A stretch of 64,000 nucleotides of DNA. Origin: VFMC01 sp040380855. GTDB lineage: Bacteria > Actinomycetota > Acidimicrobiia > Acidimicrobiales > Ilumatobacteraceae. The stretch is from positions 1 to 64,000 of the forward strand of contig JBEIIG010000010.1 in NCBI GenBank assembly GCA_040380855.1, read 5' to 3'. Below, piece after piece: positions 7,850-16,125 of this stretch (positions are counted from its first letter, which is position 1; the number at the start of each line of letters is the position of its first letter). A program made the position numbers and the translations under genes. Under the pieces are notes generated by a model that was given only the letters and a program-made list of their open reading frames with translations, had not been told where the DNA came from and made no database searches.

Positions 7850-7855
7850 TAACCT
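7850..7855 (+). promoter_or_regulatory. Leaderless -10 box (TAACCT) for the HTH gene
   Basis: TAACCT is followed by 6 nt and the GTG start at 7862. Confidence 0.5.
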
Positions 7856-7861
7856 CTGCAC

Positions 7862-8149
7862 GTGTTGTCCGGCGACACTCTCCGCACCCTTCGCCACCGT
7901 GCTGGCCGCACGCAGGCCGACGTGGCTGCCGCGGTCGGCATACCCGCAACGGTGCTGAGTGCCTACGAGCGCGGTCGCCGCCAACCCGGTCTCGAGACCG
8001 CGGGACGCATCATCGAGGTGCTCGGCTACCGGATCGAGTTCGTCAGCGGGCTCGACCCGGCCGTTCAGGAGCGGCGGCTCCGCGACGCACTCGCCCTCGC
8101 CGAACAACTGCCCTACCGACCTCGGCCCATGGCCAAGGCACGCCGATGA
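7862..8149 (+). CDS. XRE-family HTH protein, probable antitoxin
   Basis: A 95-aa DNA-binding protein. Residues 6-60 form a Cro/C1-type helix-turn-helix (LRTLRHRAGRTQADVAAAVG, then TVLSAYERGRRQPGLETAGRI). The remaining 35 residues are helical and basic at the end (RPMAKARR). The GTG at 7862 fits the leaderless promoter. The stop overlaps the start of the nucleotidyltransferase gene (ATGA), the usual arrangement of an antitoxin translated ahead of its toxin. It probably represses its own promoter through the palindrome at 7827. Confidence 0.8.
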   Translation: MLSGDTLRTLRHRAGRTQADVAAAVGIPATVLSAYERGRRQPGLETAGRIIEVLGYRIEFVSGLDPAVQERRLRDALALAEQLPYRPRPMAKARR

Positions 8150-8673
8150 TCGGCCTCGTCGACCGGATCGTGGCCATCGCTGCTGCGCTCGACGCGGCCG
8201 AGGTGCCGTGGGCCCTCGGCGGCGCGTTGGCCCTGGCGTACGCCACGGAAGAACCGCGAGGCACGCGCGACATCGATGTGAACGTGTTCGTGGCCACCGA
8301 GCACGCCGGCCGGGTCTTCGCTGCCCTGCCGACCGGGGTATCCCATGGCGCTGCCGACATCGCTGCAGCCGGACGCGACGGTCAGGTGCGGTTGTGGTGG
8401 GACGACACCCCGGTCGACATCTTCTTCGCCGAGAGCCCGTTCCATCACGACGTCGATCGACGATGTCGGGAGGTTCCCTTTGCCGGCCGCACCGTCCGAG
8501 TGCTGAGTGCCGAGGACCTCGCCGTGTTCAAGGCGATGTTCGATCGGCCGAAGGACTGGGTCGACATCGCCACCATGGCCGAGTCGAACGCGGTCGACCT
8601 GGCTGTCGCTGCAGAGCGATTGCACGCACTGTTGGGCGACGACTCGCGGGTGGGGCGCCTCCGGGCGATCTGA
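8146..8673 (+). CDS. AbiEii/MenT-like nucleotidyltransferase, probable toxin
   Basis: A 175-aa protein of the nucleotidyltransferase superfamily. The active-site pattern is visible: the GGALALAY turn (a variant of the GS motif) near residues 26-33, then RGTRDIDVNVF near residues 38-48 with the metal-binding DxD, and a further acidic DIFF strand near 91-95. Relatives in type IV and MenA/MenT-type toxin-antitoxin systems add nucleotides to tRNA 3' ends or modify other targets. It overlaps the HTH gene by 4 nt. Toxicity is inferred from context; stand-alone enzymes of this fold can have other roles. Confidence 0.75.
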   Translation: MIGLVDRIVAIAAALDAAEVPWALGGALALAYATEEPRGTRDIDVNVFVATEHAGRVFAALPTGVSHGAADIAAAGRDGQVRLWWDDTPVDIFFAESPFHHDVDRRCREVPFAGRTVRVLSAEDLAVFKAMFDRPKDWVDIATMAESNAVDLAVAAERLHALLGDDSRVGRLRAI

Positions 8674-8695
8674 CCTGTCCGGGCCGCCGCGCAGT

Positions 8696-11209
8696 TCAGC
8701 CGTCGGCGAGCGAGCCGAGGTGGTCGAGGCGCAAGGTGGGGGCGCCGTCGAGTTCGGCCAGGGCCAGGTCGACGGTGGCGACCAGGCGCCATTCGCCGTC
8801 GCCTGCCGGGTCGACCAGTGTCTGCTCCACCAGCCACCGACCCGGTTCGTCGACGATGCGCACGTATCGCTGCGCTCGGGCCTCGGCGTCGATGGCGATG
8901 CCGTCGTACTCGGCCCAGTAGGGCGCCATCGCCGTGCGCAGCCGGGCCTCGTCCCAGCCGCACCGTTCGGCCAGCAGCGGGTAGGCGCGCCGGGCCAGCA
9001 GCTCCACCCAACCGAACATCGCCGTGCGCACCGCAGTACGCCACGCGGCGGGCGGGCCGGTGTGCAGACCGGTGAGCGCCTCGGGCGCCTCGTGGTCGTG
9101 CACCGGCTTACCCGCCAGCAGCGTCCACTCGTCGAGCAGCGTCGAGTCGGTGGCCCGGATGAGCGCACCGAGCCACTCGATGATGTCTTCGAGTTGATCG
9201 GTGTAGACGTCGTCGGGCAGCGACCGGTCGAGCGTGCGCCAGGCATCGGTGAGGTAGCGCAGCAGCAGGCCCTCGCTGCGGTCGAGTCGGTACCGCCGGA
9301 TGAACGACGCGAACGTGTCGCCCGTCTCGAGCATCTCGCGCAGGATCGACTTGGGTGACGGCCCCTCGGCCACCCAGGGGTGGCGCTCGCGATACGGCTG
9401 CAGGCAGGTGTCGAGCAGTTCGCGCAACGGCTGCGGCCAGGTGACCGTGTCGAGGCGCTCCATCCGCTCCTCGTAGGGCACGCCCTCGGCCTTCAGGCGG
9501 GCAACTTCGGCACCCTTCGCCGCGTTCTGCTGGGCGTAGAGGATCTGCCGCGGGTCGTCGAGCACGGCTTCGATCACGCTCACCACGTCGAGCACATACG
9601 CCGGGTCGTCGCGGTCGAACGCGGCGATCACCTCGATGGCGAACGGCATGAGCGGCGCCGAGAACCGCAGCGCGGCGCGCTCGTCGCTGCCCTCCACCAG
9701 CGAGCCCACCCGCACACCGGCGCAGCGCCCATTGGCGTCGCGTTCGCGAGCCGCCACCCCCGCCGCTTCGAGGCTGCGGTACACGGCGATGGCGCGGCGC
9801 TTGTGCTGGCGACGGCGAAGCGGCGCATCGTGGTTGGTGGCCAGCAGGCGCTTCAGCGCGGCCGGGCCGTCGGGGCGGCCGAGCACCGTGGCCACCATGT
9901 CGGCCGTCACCCGGAAGCGTGAGGTGAGCGGCTCGGGCTCGCCGGTGATGAGCCGGTTCATCGTCGCCTCGTCGTAGTGCACGAACCCCTCAGGCGCCTT
10001 GGCCTTGACTGCCTTCTTGCGCGCCTTCGGGTCGTCGCCAGCGCGTGACAGCGCCTTCGCGTTCTCGATCACGTGGTCGGGCGCCTGGGCCCACACATGC
10101 CCGTCGGGGTCGAAACCTGGCCTACCGGCACGGCCTGCCAACTGGCGGAACTCGCGCACGGTGAACGCCCGCACCTTCGTGCCGTCGAACTTGGTGAGCG
10201 CCGTCATCAGCACGGTGCGGATGGGGATGTTCACACCCACGCCGAGGGTGTCGGTGCCGCAGATGACGGGCAGCAGCCCGGCACCGGCGAGCCGCTCGAC
10301 GAGGCGACGATGGCGGGGCAGCATGCCCGCGTGGTGCACGCCCACGCCGTTGCGCAGCAGTCGGTCGAGTGTCTCACCGAACCCCTTGCGCACCCGCTCG
10401 GTGCGCAGCGCTTCGGCGATCGCCTCGCGCTGAGCCCGAGTGGTGACCGTCAGGCTCACCAGCCCTTGGGCTCGCTCGATGGCGGCGGCCTGCGTGGCGT
10501 GCACCAGGTACACCGGCGTGAGGCCGTCGGCCACGGCGTCGAGCACGCTGTCGGCCACGTTCGTCATCCGCCACTGGTGGTGCAGCGGCGTAGGTCGCTG
10601 CACCGACGTGACGTTGGTGACGCTGCGGCCCGAGCGCTGTTCGAGGTCGGTGGTGATGGCCGTCATGTCGCCCAACGTGGCCGAGGCCAGCAGCATCTGG
10701 CACCCGGTCATCTCCAGCAGCGGCACCTGCCACGCCCACCCGCGGTCGCGTTCGGCGTAGTAGTGGAACTCGTCGAGGCAGGCGAATGCGAACTCGCTCG
10801 CCGGCCCGACGGCCAGGGCGTGGTTCGCCAGCACCTCGGCCGTGCACACCAGCACCGGTGCGTCGGGGTTGATCGATGCGTCGCCGGTGGCGAGGCCCAC
10901 GGTGTCGGCACCGAGCAGGTCGACGAGATCGAAGAACTTCTCGGCCACCAACGCCTTGATGGGCGCAGTCCACACGGCGCGGCGACCCGCGTTCAGCGCC
11001 AGCGCGATACCGGCCATCGCCACCAGGCTCTTGCCCGAGCCGGTGGGTGTGGCCAGCACCACGTGATCGCCCATGGCCAGGGCCAGGATCGCGTCCTCCT
11101 GGTGTGCGTACAGCGGGCGACCGGTGGCCTCGGCCCAGGCGCCGAACGCGTCGACCACCTCACTCGGGTCGGAGCCCGCTGCGGGAAGGAGGTCGCGCAG
11201 CGCAGCCAT
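8696..11209 (-). CDS. DEAD/DEAH-box RNA helicase with DUF3516 domain (Ski2-like)
   Basis: An 837-aa helicase of a mainly actinobacterial family. Motif I (ATPTGSGKS) is near residue 53, motif II is DEFHYY, motif III is SAT, motif V lies around GTDTLGVGVNIP and motif VI is QLAGRAGRPG. The C-terminal half (from about 430) is the DUF3516 region, which follows the helicase core in this family. The role is presumably RNA unwinding or turnover, but no substrate is known. The start at 11209 overlaps the TetR stop by one base (TGATG), so translation is coupled. Confidence 0.9.
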   Translation of the reverse strand: MAALRDLLPAAGSDPSEVVDAFGAWAEATGRPLYAHQEDAILALAMGDHVVLATPTGSGKSLVAMAGIALALNAGRRAVWTAPIKALVAEKFFDLVDLLGADTVGLATGDASINPDAPVLVCTAEVLANHALAVGPASEFAFACLDEFHYYAERDRGWAWQVPLLEMTGCQMLLASATLGDMTAITTDLEQRSGRSVTNVTSVQRPTPLHHQWRMTNVADSVLDAVADGLTPVYLVHATQAAAIERAQGLVSLTVTTRAQREAIAEALRTERVRKGFGETLDRLLRNGVGVHHAGMLPRHRRLVERLAGAGLLPVICGTDTLGVGVNIPIRTVLMTALTKFDGTKVRAFTVREFRQLAGRAGRPGFDPDGHVWAQAPDHVIENAKALSRAGDDPKARKKAVKAKAPEGFVHYDEATMNRLITGEPEPLTSRFRVTADMVATVLGRPDGPAALKRLLATNHDAPLRRRQHKRRAIAVYRSLEAAGVAARERDANGRCAGVRVGSLVEGSDERAALRFSAPLMPFAIEVIAAFDRDDPAYVLDVVSVIEAVLDDPRQILYAQQNAAKGAEVARLKAEGVPYEERMERLDTVTWPQPLRELLDTCLQPYRERHPWVAEGPSPKSILREMLETGDTFASFIRRYRLDRSEGLLLRYLTDAWRTLDRSLPDDVYTDQLEDIIEWLGALIRATDSTLLDEWTLLAGKPVHDHEAPEALTGLHTGPPAAWRTAVRTAMFGWVELLARRAYPLLAERCGWDEARLRTAMAPYWAEYDGIAIDAEARAQRYVRIVDEPGRWLVEQTLVDPAGDGEWRLVATVDLALAELDGAPTLRLDHLGSLADG

Positions 11210-11859
11210 CACCCCAGTGTGCCGCGAGAGAGCGCCAACAGCAGGGCGTCGAGGGCGCGTTCGAAGCGATCGGCCGCGCTGCCGCGGTAGAGGTGCTCGG
11301 CAGCGGCGGTGAGTGCGGGGAACTGCTCGGGGTCGAGTCGGCGGTAGTCGTTGCGCCAGGTGCGATACGTGCCGGCCGCGGCGCGGGTGCCCTGCGCCGC
11401 AACATCGGCGTCGATGGCGGCCGACCCAATGGTGAGCTCGACCAGCGCGTGATACGCCCCGGCTGCCTGCGCCGGGTCGAGACCCGAGCGCAGGAGCGCC
11501 GCGAGCAGTGCCTCGCTGATGCGCACCTCGTTGGGCAACCGGGTGGGCGCCCCCTGCACCAGGTCGGCCAGCCGGCGGTGGGCCAGCAGCGTGCGGCGCA
11601 GGTCGATGCAGATGCGCCGCACCGTGCGGTCCCACGGTTCGCCCACCCGCGCAGTGGTGCGCACGGCGACCAACAGGCGGTCGCCCACGCAGCGGCGCAG
11701 CTCGTCCATGTCGGTGTAGTGGCGGTAGAGCGCGCTCGGGTCGCAGCCCAGTTCGCTGCCCAGGCGTCGGGCGCTCAACGCATCGACCCCTTCGGTCTCG
11801 ACGATCTGCGCCGCAGCCGCTTCGATGCGGTCGCGGCTCAGCGATGCGGGTCGGCCCAT
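11209..11859 (-). CDS. TetR-family transcriptional regulator
   Basis: A 216-aa regulator. The N-terminal HTH is clear: SRDRIEAAAAQIVETEGVDALSARRLGSELGCDPSALYRHYTDMDEL. The remainder is the variable ligand-binding/dimer domain. The ATG at 11859 is preferred over an upstream in-frame start because it gives the usual MGRPASLSRDRI beginning. It lies 7 bp after the flavoprotein gene and before the helicase. The best candidate target is the perfect palindrome at 13069-13085 at the head of this operon. Confidence 0.85.
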   Translation of the reverse strand: MGRPASLSRDRIEAAAAQIVETEGVDALSARRLGSELGCDPSALYRHYTDMDELRRCVGDRLLVAVRTTARVGEPWDRTVRRICIDLRRTLLAHRRLADLVQGAPTRLPNEVRISEALLAALLRSGLDPAQAAGAYHALVELTIGSAAIDADVAAQGTRAAAGTYRTWRNDYRRLDPEQFPALTAAAEHLYRGSAADRFERALDALLLALSRGTLG

Positions 11860-11866
11860 GGGCTGC

Positions 11867-13039
11867 TCAGTCGTACAGCCCGGCACGGCCGAGCCGTTCG
11901 AGGCACACCTCGGCACTCCACGGCAGCATCGTGCTGCCGAGGCGGGCGTCGCGGTACAGCCGCTCGAGCGGCAGATGCTTCAGCATCGACTGCCCACCGC
12001 ACACCCGGATGGCCAGGCTCGCCACCTCGGCGGCGTGCTCCATCACGGTGAACGCCGCCGCCCACGCAGTGACCAATTGGGCCTCGGTCGGGTCGAGCAC
12101 CGCCTCGTCGACCGCCCGGTACAGCAGCGCCTGCGCCTGCTGGTGCTTCACCTGCATGTGCGCCCAGCCCATCTGCTTCACCGGATGGTCGCGGCGGGCG
12201 CCGGCTGCCTGCCCCGGCATCTCGCCGCGCAGGTAGCGGCGGGTCACGTCGAGCACGCCACCGGTGAGGCCGAGGTAGCTCGGGCACAGCGACAAGAACA
12301 GCCACGGGTAACGCAGTGCCGCCTGGTTGTAGAGCCCGGGGGGCATCCACTCGTTGTCGGCGGGCACGAACACCTCATGCATCAACAGCGTGCGCGACAC
12401 CGTGCCGCGCATGCCCAGCGGGTCCCAGTCGTCGACGAGGGTGACGCCGTCGCCGTCGGACGGCACGCCGAGCAGGCGGATGAAGTCTTCGCCGGGCACC
12501 TGACAGGTGACGTTGTAGAACGTGGCCGCGCCCGACAGCGAGGCGAAGATCTTCCGGCCGGTGACCAGCCACCCACCCTCCACCGGCACGGCCGTGGTGC
12601 CCACCCCGGCGGTGGCACCCGGGGCGAGGCCCTCGGAGAACGGCTGCGAGTGGATGTGGCCCTGCTCGACCACACCGCGGTACATCGCCGTGCGCCGCTC
12701 TTCGTGCTGTTCGCGCTGCTGCGGGGTCATGTCGAGCAGGTCGGCCACCTCGCCGCACCACAGCATCGTGGCGTTGTGCATGTTGAAGGTGAGGCCGCTG
12801 GCGCCGCAGTGGCGGCCGACCTCTTCGCTCACCCGCACGTAGTCGGCGTATCCGGCGCCCAGACCACCGTGCGCCGTGGGGATCGACACCGCCAGCAGAC
12901 CGCGCTCGCGGAAGTCGGCAAAGTTCTCGAACGGGAAGCTGGCCTCGCGGTCGTAGCGGACGGCCCGCTCCTCCATCGTCGGGCCCATCGCCCGCACGAG
13001 ATCGACCGCCCGGGCGCGCTCCTGCGCTGTCATCGCCAT
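11867..13039 (-). CDS. Acyl-CoA dehydrogenase-fold flavoprotein (dehydrogenase or class D monooxygenase)
   Basis: A 390-aa protein with the three-part acyl-CoA dehydrogenase fold: an N-terminal helical domain, a middle beta domain (GGWLVTGRKIFASLSGA), and a C-terminal helical domain ending in VCGGQSMLKHLPLERLYRDAR. The fold is shared by acyl-CoA dehydrogenases and by flavin-dependent two-component monooxygenases of the HsaA/DszC type, and the sequence alone does not separate them. Divergence from a NicX-like dioxygenase gene favours a ring-hydroxylating role, which is an inference. Start MAMT at 13039; first gene of a unit with the TetR and helicase genes. Confidence 0.75.
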   Translation of the reverse strand: MAMTAQERARAVDLVRAMGPTMEERAVRYDREASFPFENFADFRERGLLAVSIPTAHGGLGAGYADYVRVSEEVGRHCGASGLTFNMHNATMLWCGEVADLLDMTPQQREQHEERRTAMYRGVVEQGHIHSQPFSEGLAPGATAGVGTTAVPVEGGWLVTGRKIFASLSGAATFYNVTCQVPGEDFIRLLGVPSDGDGVTLVDDWDPLGMRGTVSRTLLMHEVFVPADNEWMPPGLYNQAALRYPWLFLSLCPSYLGLTGGVLDVTRRYLRGEMPGQAAGARRDHPVKQMGWAHMQVKHQQAQALLYRAVDEAVLDPTEAQLVTAWAAAFTVMEHAAEVASLAIRVCGGQSMLKHLPLERLYRDARLGSTMLPWSAEVCLERLGRAGLYD

Positions 13040-13068
13040 GGGCGCATCCCACCAGAGCGACGCGGGTT

Positions 13069-13085
13069 TGTCAACACTGTTGACA
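13069..13085. promoter_or_regulatory. Perfect 17-bp palindrome TGTCAACACTGTTGACA, operator overlapping two divergent -35 boxes
   Basis: The arms TGTCAACA and TGTTGACA are exact inverse complements around a central C. Each arm contains TTGACA, one on each strand. On the plus strand the second element CATACT (13102-13107) lies 16 nt away and 6 nt before the GTG at 13114. On the minus strand a weak element (13046-13051) lies 17 nt away and 6 nt before the ATG at 13039. Binding here would block both promoters; the TetR protein encoded nearby is the obvious candidate. Confidence 0.7.
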
Positions 13086-13113
13086 CCGGCAGACGTTGTG
13101 GCATACTCGCCCG

Positions 13114-13923
13114 GTGCACGAGCCCCGCGACTGCGACGACCAGCCGATCGCCTACCGCACTGCGGGCCACGGTGAGCTGGTGGTGCTGCTGCACGGCCTC
13201 GGCGGCAGCCGACTGTCGTGGGAGCCGCAACTGCGGGGTCTGTCGGCACACTGGCGGCTGGCCGCGTGGGACATGCCCGGCTACGGCCGTTCGGCACCGC
13301 TGCCGGTTCAGGCCGTGCGCTTCCCCCACCTGGCCGAGGCAGCGGCCGTATGGATCCGCCGCCTCGGCGGATCGCCGGCGGCACCGGCGCACGTGGTGGG
13401 CATCTCGATGGGCGGCATGATCGCCCAGTACCTGGCGGCGCTGCACCCGCAGGCCGTGCGCTCGCTCACCCTGTTGTCCACCAGCCCGGCATTCGGCCTC
13501 GACGGCACGAAACCCGACGAATGGCGCGCCGCCCGGTTGGCACCGCTCGACGCCGGCATGCAGCCCGCCGACTTCAGCGAGCGCGTGCTGCGCGGTATCG
13601 CCGGCCCGCACATCAGCCCCGAGGCGTTCGCCCAGCAGCAGGCGGCGATGGCGCGTATCGACGCCGACGCGCTGCGCCGGTCGATCGACTGCCTCGTCAC
13701 CCACGACACCCGCGATCTGCTGGCGCAGATCGTTGCGCCGACGTGCTGCCTGGTGGGCGCGCTCGACGACGAGACGCCGCCGGCGTACTCGCAGTACCTC
13801 GCCGATCACATCGCCGGGGCCCGGCTCGAGGTGATCCCCGACGCAGGCCACCTCCTGAACGCCGAGGCACCCGACGCCGTGAACACCGCGATCCACCGTC
13901 ATCTCGACTCCACCGTGATCTGA
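13114..13923 (+). CDS. Alpha/beta hydrolase, NicD-like or enol-lactonase-like
   Basis: A 269-aa alpha/beta hydrolase. The oxyanion loop is LLHGLGGSRLSW, the nucleophile elbow GISMGG has Ser98, and the catalytic His is probably His246 in DAGHLLNAEAP. Related enzymes include 3-oxoadipate enol-lactonase and NicD, the N-formylmaleamate deformylase that acts right after NicX in nicotinate breakdown. Because a NicX homologue follows 11 bp downstream, a deformylase role is the leading guess. The GTG at 13114 is preferred over a TTG at 13096, which would place the -10 box inside the coding region. Confidence 0.75.
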   Translation: MHEPRDCDDQPIAYRTAGHGELVVLLHGLGGSRLSWEPQLRGLSAHWRLAAWDMPGYGRSAPLPVQAVRFPHLAEAAAVWIRRLGGSPAAPAHVVGISMGGMIAQYLAALHPQAVRSLTLLSTSPAFGLDGTKPDEWRAARLAPLDAGMQPADFSERVLRGIAGPHISPEAFAQQQAAMARIDADALRRSIDCLVTHDTRDLLAQIVAPTCCLVGALDDETPPAYSQYLADHIAGARLEVIPDAGHLLNAEAPDAVNTAIHRHLDSTVI

Positions 13924-13934
13924 AGGGTGTGTGC

Positions 13935-15002
13935 ATGAGCAGTTCCCCAGCCGCCACAGCGGGCACCGAGTGGCGCTTCATCGAGTGCTTCCGCCAGCAG
14001 TTCCTGCGCTGCGGCCTGCACGCAGGCGAGACCGTCACCGTGCTGAGCGAGAGCCAGAGCCGGCCGGTGCTGGTCGAGACGGCCCGGCTGGCCGCGCAGT
14101 CGCTGGGCGGACGGGTGATCGACCTCGTCGTGCCCACACCGCCGTCGGCGCATCCGGTGCCCATCCGCTCCACCGGCGCGTCGCAGGCGATCGCCGAGCA
14201 CCGCGTAGTGGTGGGCGCGCTGGCCGCCAGCGACTTCGTGGTCGACTGCACGGTGGAGGGCTTGCTGCACGCGCCCGAACTCGGTCGCATCCTGGGCGGC
14301 GGGGCGCGGGTGCTGATGATCTCGAACGAGCACCCCGAGGTGTTCGAGCGGCTGCGCTGGGACGACGACCTGCCCCGGCGCGTGGGGCTGGGCCACGAGT
14401 GGTTGCGGGCGGCCGGCACGATGCGCGTCACGTCGGCGGCGGGCACCGACCTCACTGTGCGGCTGGCCGGTGCCTTCACGGCCGGCTCCACCGGCGTCAC
14501 CGACGGCCCGGGCAGCATCGCCCACTGGCCGGGCGGGCTGGTGCTCGCCTTCCCCGCCGCACACTCGGTGGAGGGCACCATCGTGATGGCACCTGGCGAC
14601 ATGAACCTCACGTTCAACCGGGTGCTCGAGTCGGCAGTGCGGCTGCACATCGTCGACGACCACATCGAGTCGATCGAGGGCGACGGTGTCGACGCCATCC
14701 TGTTCCGCACCTACCTCGAGGCGTTCGGCGACCGCGAGAGCCTGGCCACCAGCCACGTCGGGTGGGGCATGAACCAGCACGCCCGCTGGGATGCGTCGCA
14801 GCTGTTCGATCGCCGCGAGACATGGGGTACCGAGGCCCGGGCCGTTGCCGGCAACTTCCTGTACAGCACCGGCGCGAACGAGACGGCGGGCCGGTTCACC
14901 GCCGGCCACTTCGACCTGCCGATGCGCGAGTGCACCGTGCTGCTCGACGACCACCCCGTCGCGGAGTGCGGCGTGCTGGTGGCCGAACTCGCTGCGCCGT
15001 AG
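13935..15002 (+). CDS. 2,5-dihydroxypyridine 5,6-dioxygenase-like protein (NicX/M29 family)
   Basis: A 355-aa protein matching the NicX family in length. NicX is a non-heme Fe(II) enzyme that opens the ring of 2,5-dihydroxypyridine to N-formylmaleamate. The iron ligands of that family (two His and an Asp) have clear counterparts: His274 in SHVGWGMN, and His325 and Asp327 in AGHFDLP. The conserved context GNFLYSTGANETAGRFT is also present. The family descends from the M29 aminopeptidase fold, so a peptidase annotation is possible but less likely. Start ATG at 13935, following the hydrolase gene directly. Confidence 0.8.
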   Translation: MSSSPAATAGTEWRFIECFRQQFLRCGLHAGETVTVLSESQSRPVLVETARLAAQSLGGRVIDLVVPTPPSAHPVPIRSTGASQAIAEHRVVVGALAASDFVVDCTVEGLLHAPELGRILGGGARVLMISNEHPEVFERLRWDDDLPRRVGLGHEWLRAAGTMRVTSAAGTDLTVRLAGAFTAGSTGVTDGPGSIAHWPGGLVLAFPAAHSVEGTIVMAPGDMNLTFNRVLESAVRLHIVDDHIESIEGDGVDAILFRTYLEAFGDRESLATSHVGWGMNQHARWDASQLFDRRETWGTEARAVAGNFLYSTGANETAGRFTAGHFDLPMRECTVLLDDHPVAECGVLVAELAAP

Positions 15003-15085
15003 GCGGCGGCACTCGAACTGGTGGACCCGACTGCTCCTCACTACGCTGAGCCAGCCGGATCCGACCGGCGAAGGGAATGAGTTCG

Positions 15086-16093
15086 ATGAAGGGTGTGGTA
15101 CGGCTCGCGCTGCTCGGCCTGGCAGCGCTGGCAGGTGTGAAGCTGATGCGGCGCCGACGGGCACTCGCCCCGGTCGCCACCGAGTTGCGAGGGCCGCAGT
15201 TGCTGGTGCCGATGCCGCCGCTGCGCAGTGGGCGCACCCTGCAGGTGATGCGCCGGGTGATCGCCCGGCCCTCGACCATCGCCGAGGGTGTGGAGATGCG
15301 CACCCTCACTGCCCGGGCCGACGACGGCTCGGAACGCCGGGTGCTGCTGTACGAGCGCCCCGACCGGGTGCGCCCGAGCGGCGCGTTGCTGTGGATCCAC
15401 GGCGGCGGATACGTGATGGGTGCACCCGAGGCCGACCACGAGGTGTGCAGTCGCATCGCACTCGAACTGGGTGTGCTGGTGGTGAACGTCGACTACCGCC
15501 TGGCGCCCGAGCACCCGTTCCCAGCAGGCCTCGACGACTGCTTCACCGCGCTCTGCTGGCTGCACGCCCAGGCGGGTGCACTGGGTATCGACCCCGACCG
15601 GGTGGCGGTAGGTGGCGCCAGTGCCGGTGGCGGCATGGCTGCTTCGCTGGCGCAGATGGCGCACGACCGCAGTGGCCCGGCCGTGTGCTTCCAACTGCTC
15701 GTGTACCCGATGCTCGACGACCGCACCGCTCAGCGGCCGGTCGATGCCCTGGTGTGGGACAACCGGGCGAACGCATTCGCGTGGGGCGCCTACCTCGGGC
15801 ATCCGGCGGGACAGCCCGACGACCGGGCGTGGGCGGTTCCGGCCCGCCGGGCCGACCTGGCGGGGCTGCCGCCGGCCTGGATCGGCGTCGGTGACATCGA
15901 CCTGTTCCACGACGAAGACGTCGAGTACGCCCGTCGCCTGAACGAGGCCGGGGTGAGCTGCGAACTGCACGTCGAGCCCGGCATGTACCACGCTGCCGAT
16001 GTGTTGATGGGCACGGTCGACTCGATGCGTGCGTTCCGCACCCGCATGACGGCGGTGCTCGGCGAGGCGCTCGCGCCTCGCGTCACCACCTGA
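15086..16093 (+). CDS. Alpha/beta hydrolase of the hormone-sensitive lipase (HGGG) family
   Basis: A 335-aa esterase/lipase. The N-terminal residues (about 1-18, VVRLALLGLAALAGVKL) are hydrophobic and may anchor it in the membrane. The HSL oxyanion motif HGGGYVMG, the nucleophile motif GGASAGGG, the Asp in DIDLFHDED and the His in MYHAAD form a complete site. Substrates are likely short or branched esters. The ATG at 15086 was chosen because GAAGGG ends 10 nt before it; the ATG at 15077 would leave only 1 nt after the same sequence. Confidence 0.85.
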   Translation: MKGVVRLALLGLAALAGVKLMRRRRALAPVATELRGPQLLVPMPPLRSGRTLQVMRRVIARPSTIAEGVEMRTLTARADDGSERRVLLYERPDRVRPSGALLWIHGGGYVMGAPEADHEVCSRIALELGVLVVNVDYRLAPEHPFPAGLDDCFTALCWLHAQAGALGIDPDRVAVGGASAGGGMAASLAQMAHDRSGPAVCFQLLVYPMLDDRTAQRPVDALVWDNRANAFAWGAYLGHPAGQPDDRAWAVPARRADLAGLPPAWIGVGDIDLFHDEDVEYARRLNEAGVSCELHVEPGMYHAADVLMGTVDSMRAFRTRMTAVLGEALAPRVTT

Positions 16094-16111
16094 CGGCGGC
16101 CCACCCACCGA

Positions 16112-16117
16112 TACCAT
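16112..16117 (+). promoter_or_regulatory. Leaderless -10 box (TACCAT) for the XdhC gene
   Basis: TACCAT is followed by 8 nt and the ATG at 16126. It may start the plus-strand cox accessory operon. Confidence 0.5.
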
Positions 16118-16125
16118 GCGACGCC

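Noticed and set aside
15077..15085. Earlier ATG for the HGGG-family esterase
   Set aside because: The GAAGGG sequence ends 1 nt before it, too close for use, but is well placed for the ATG at 15086.
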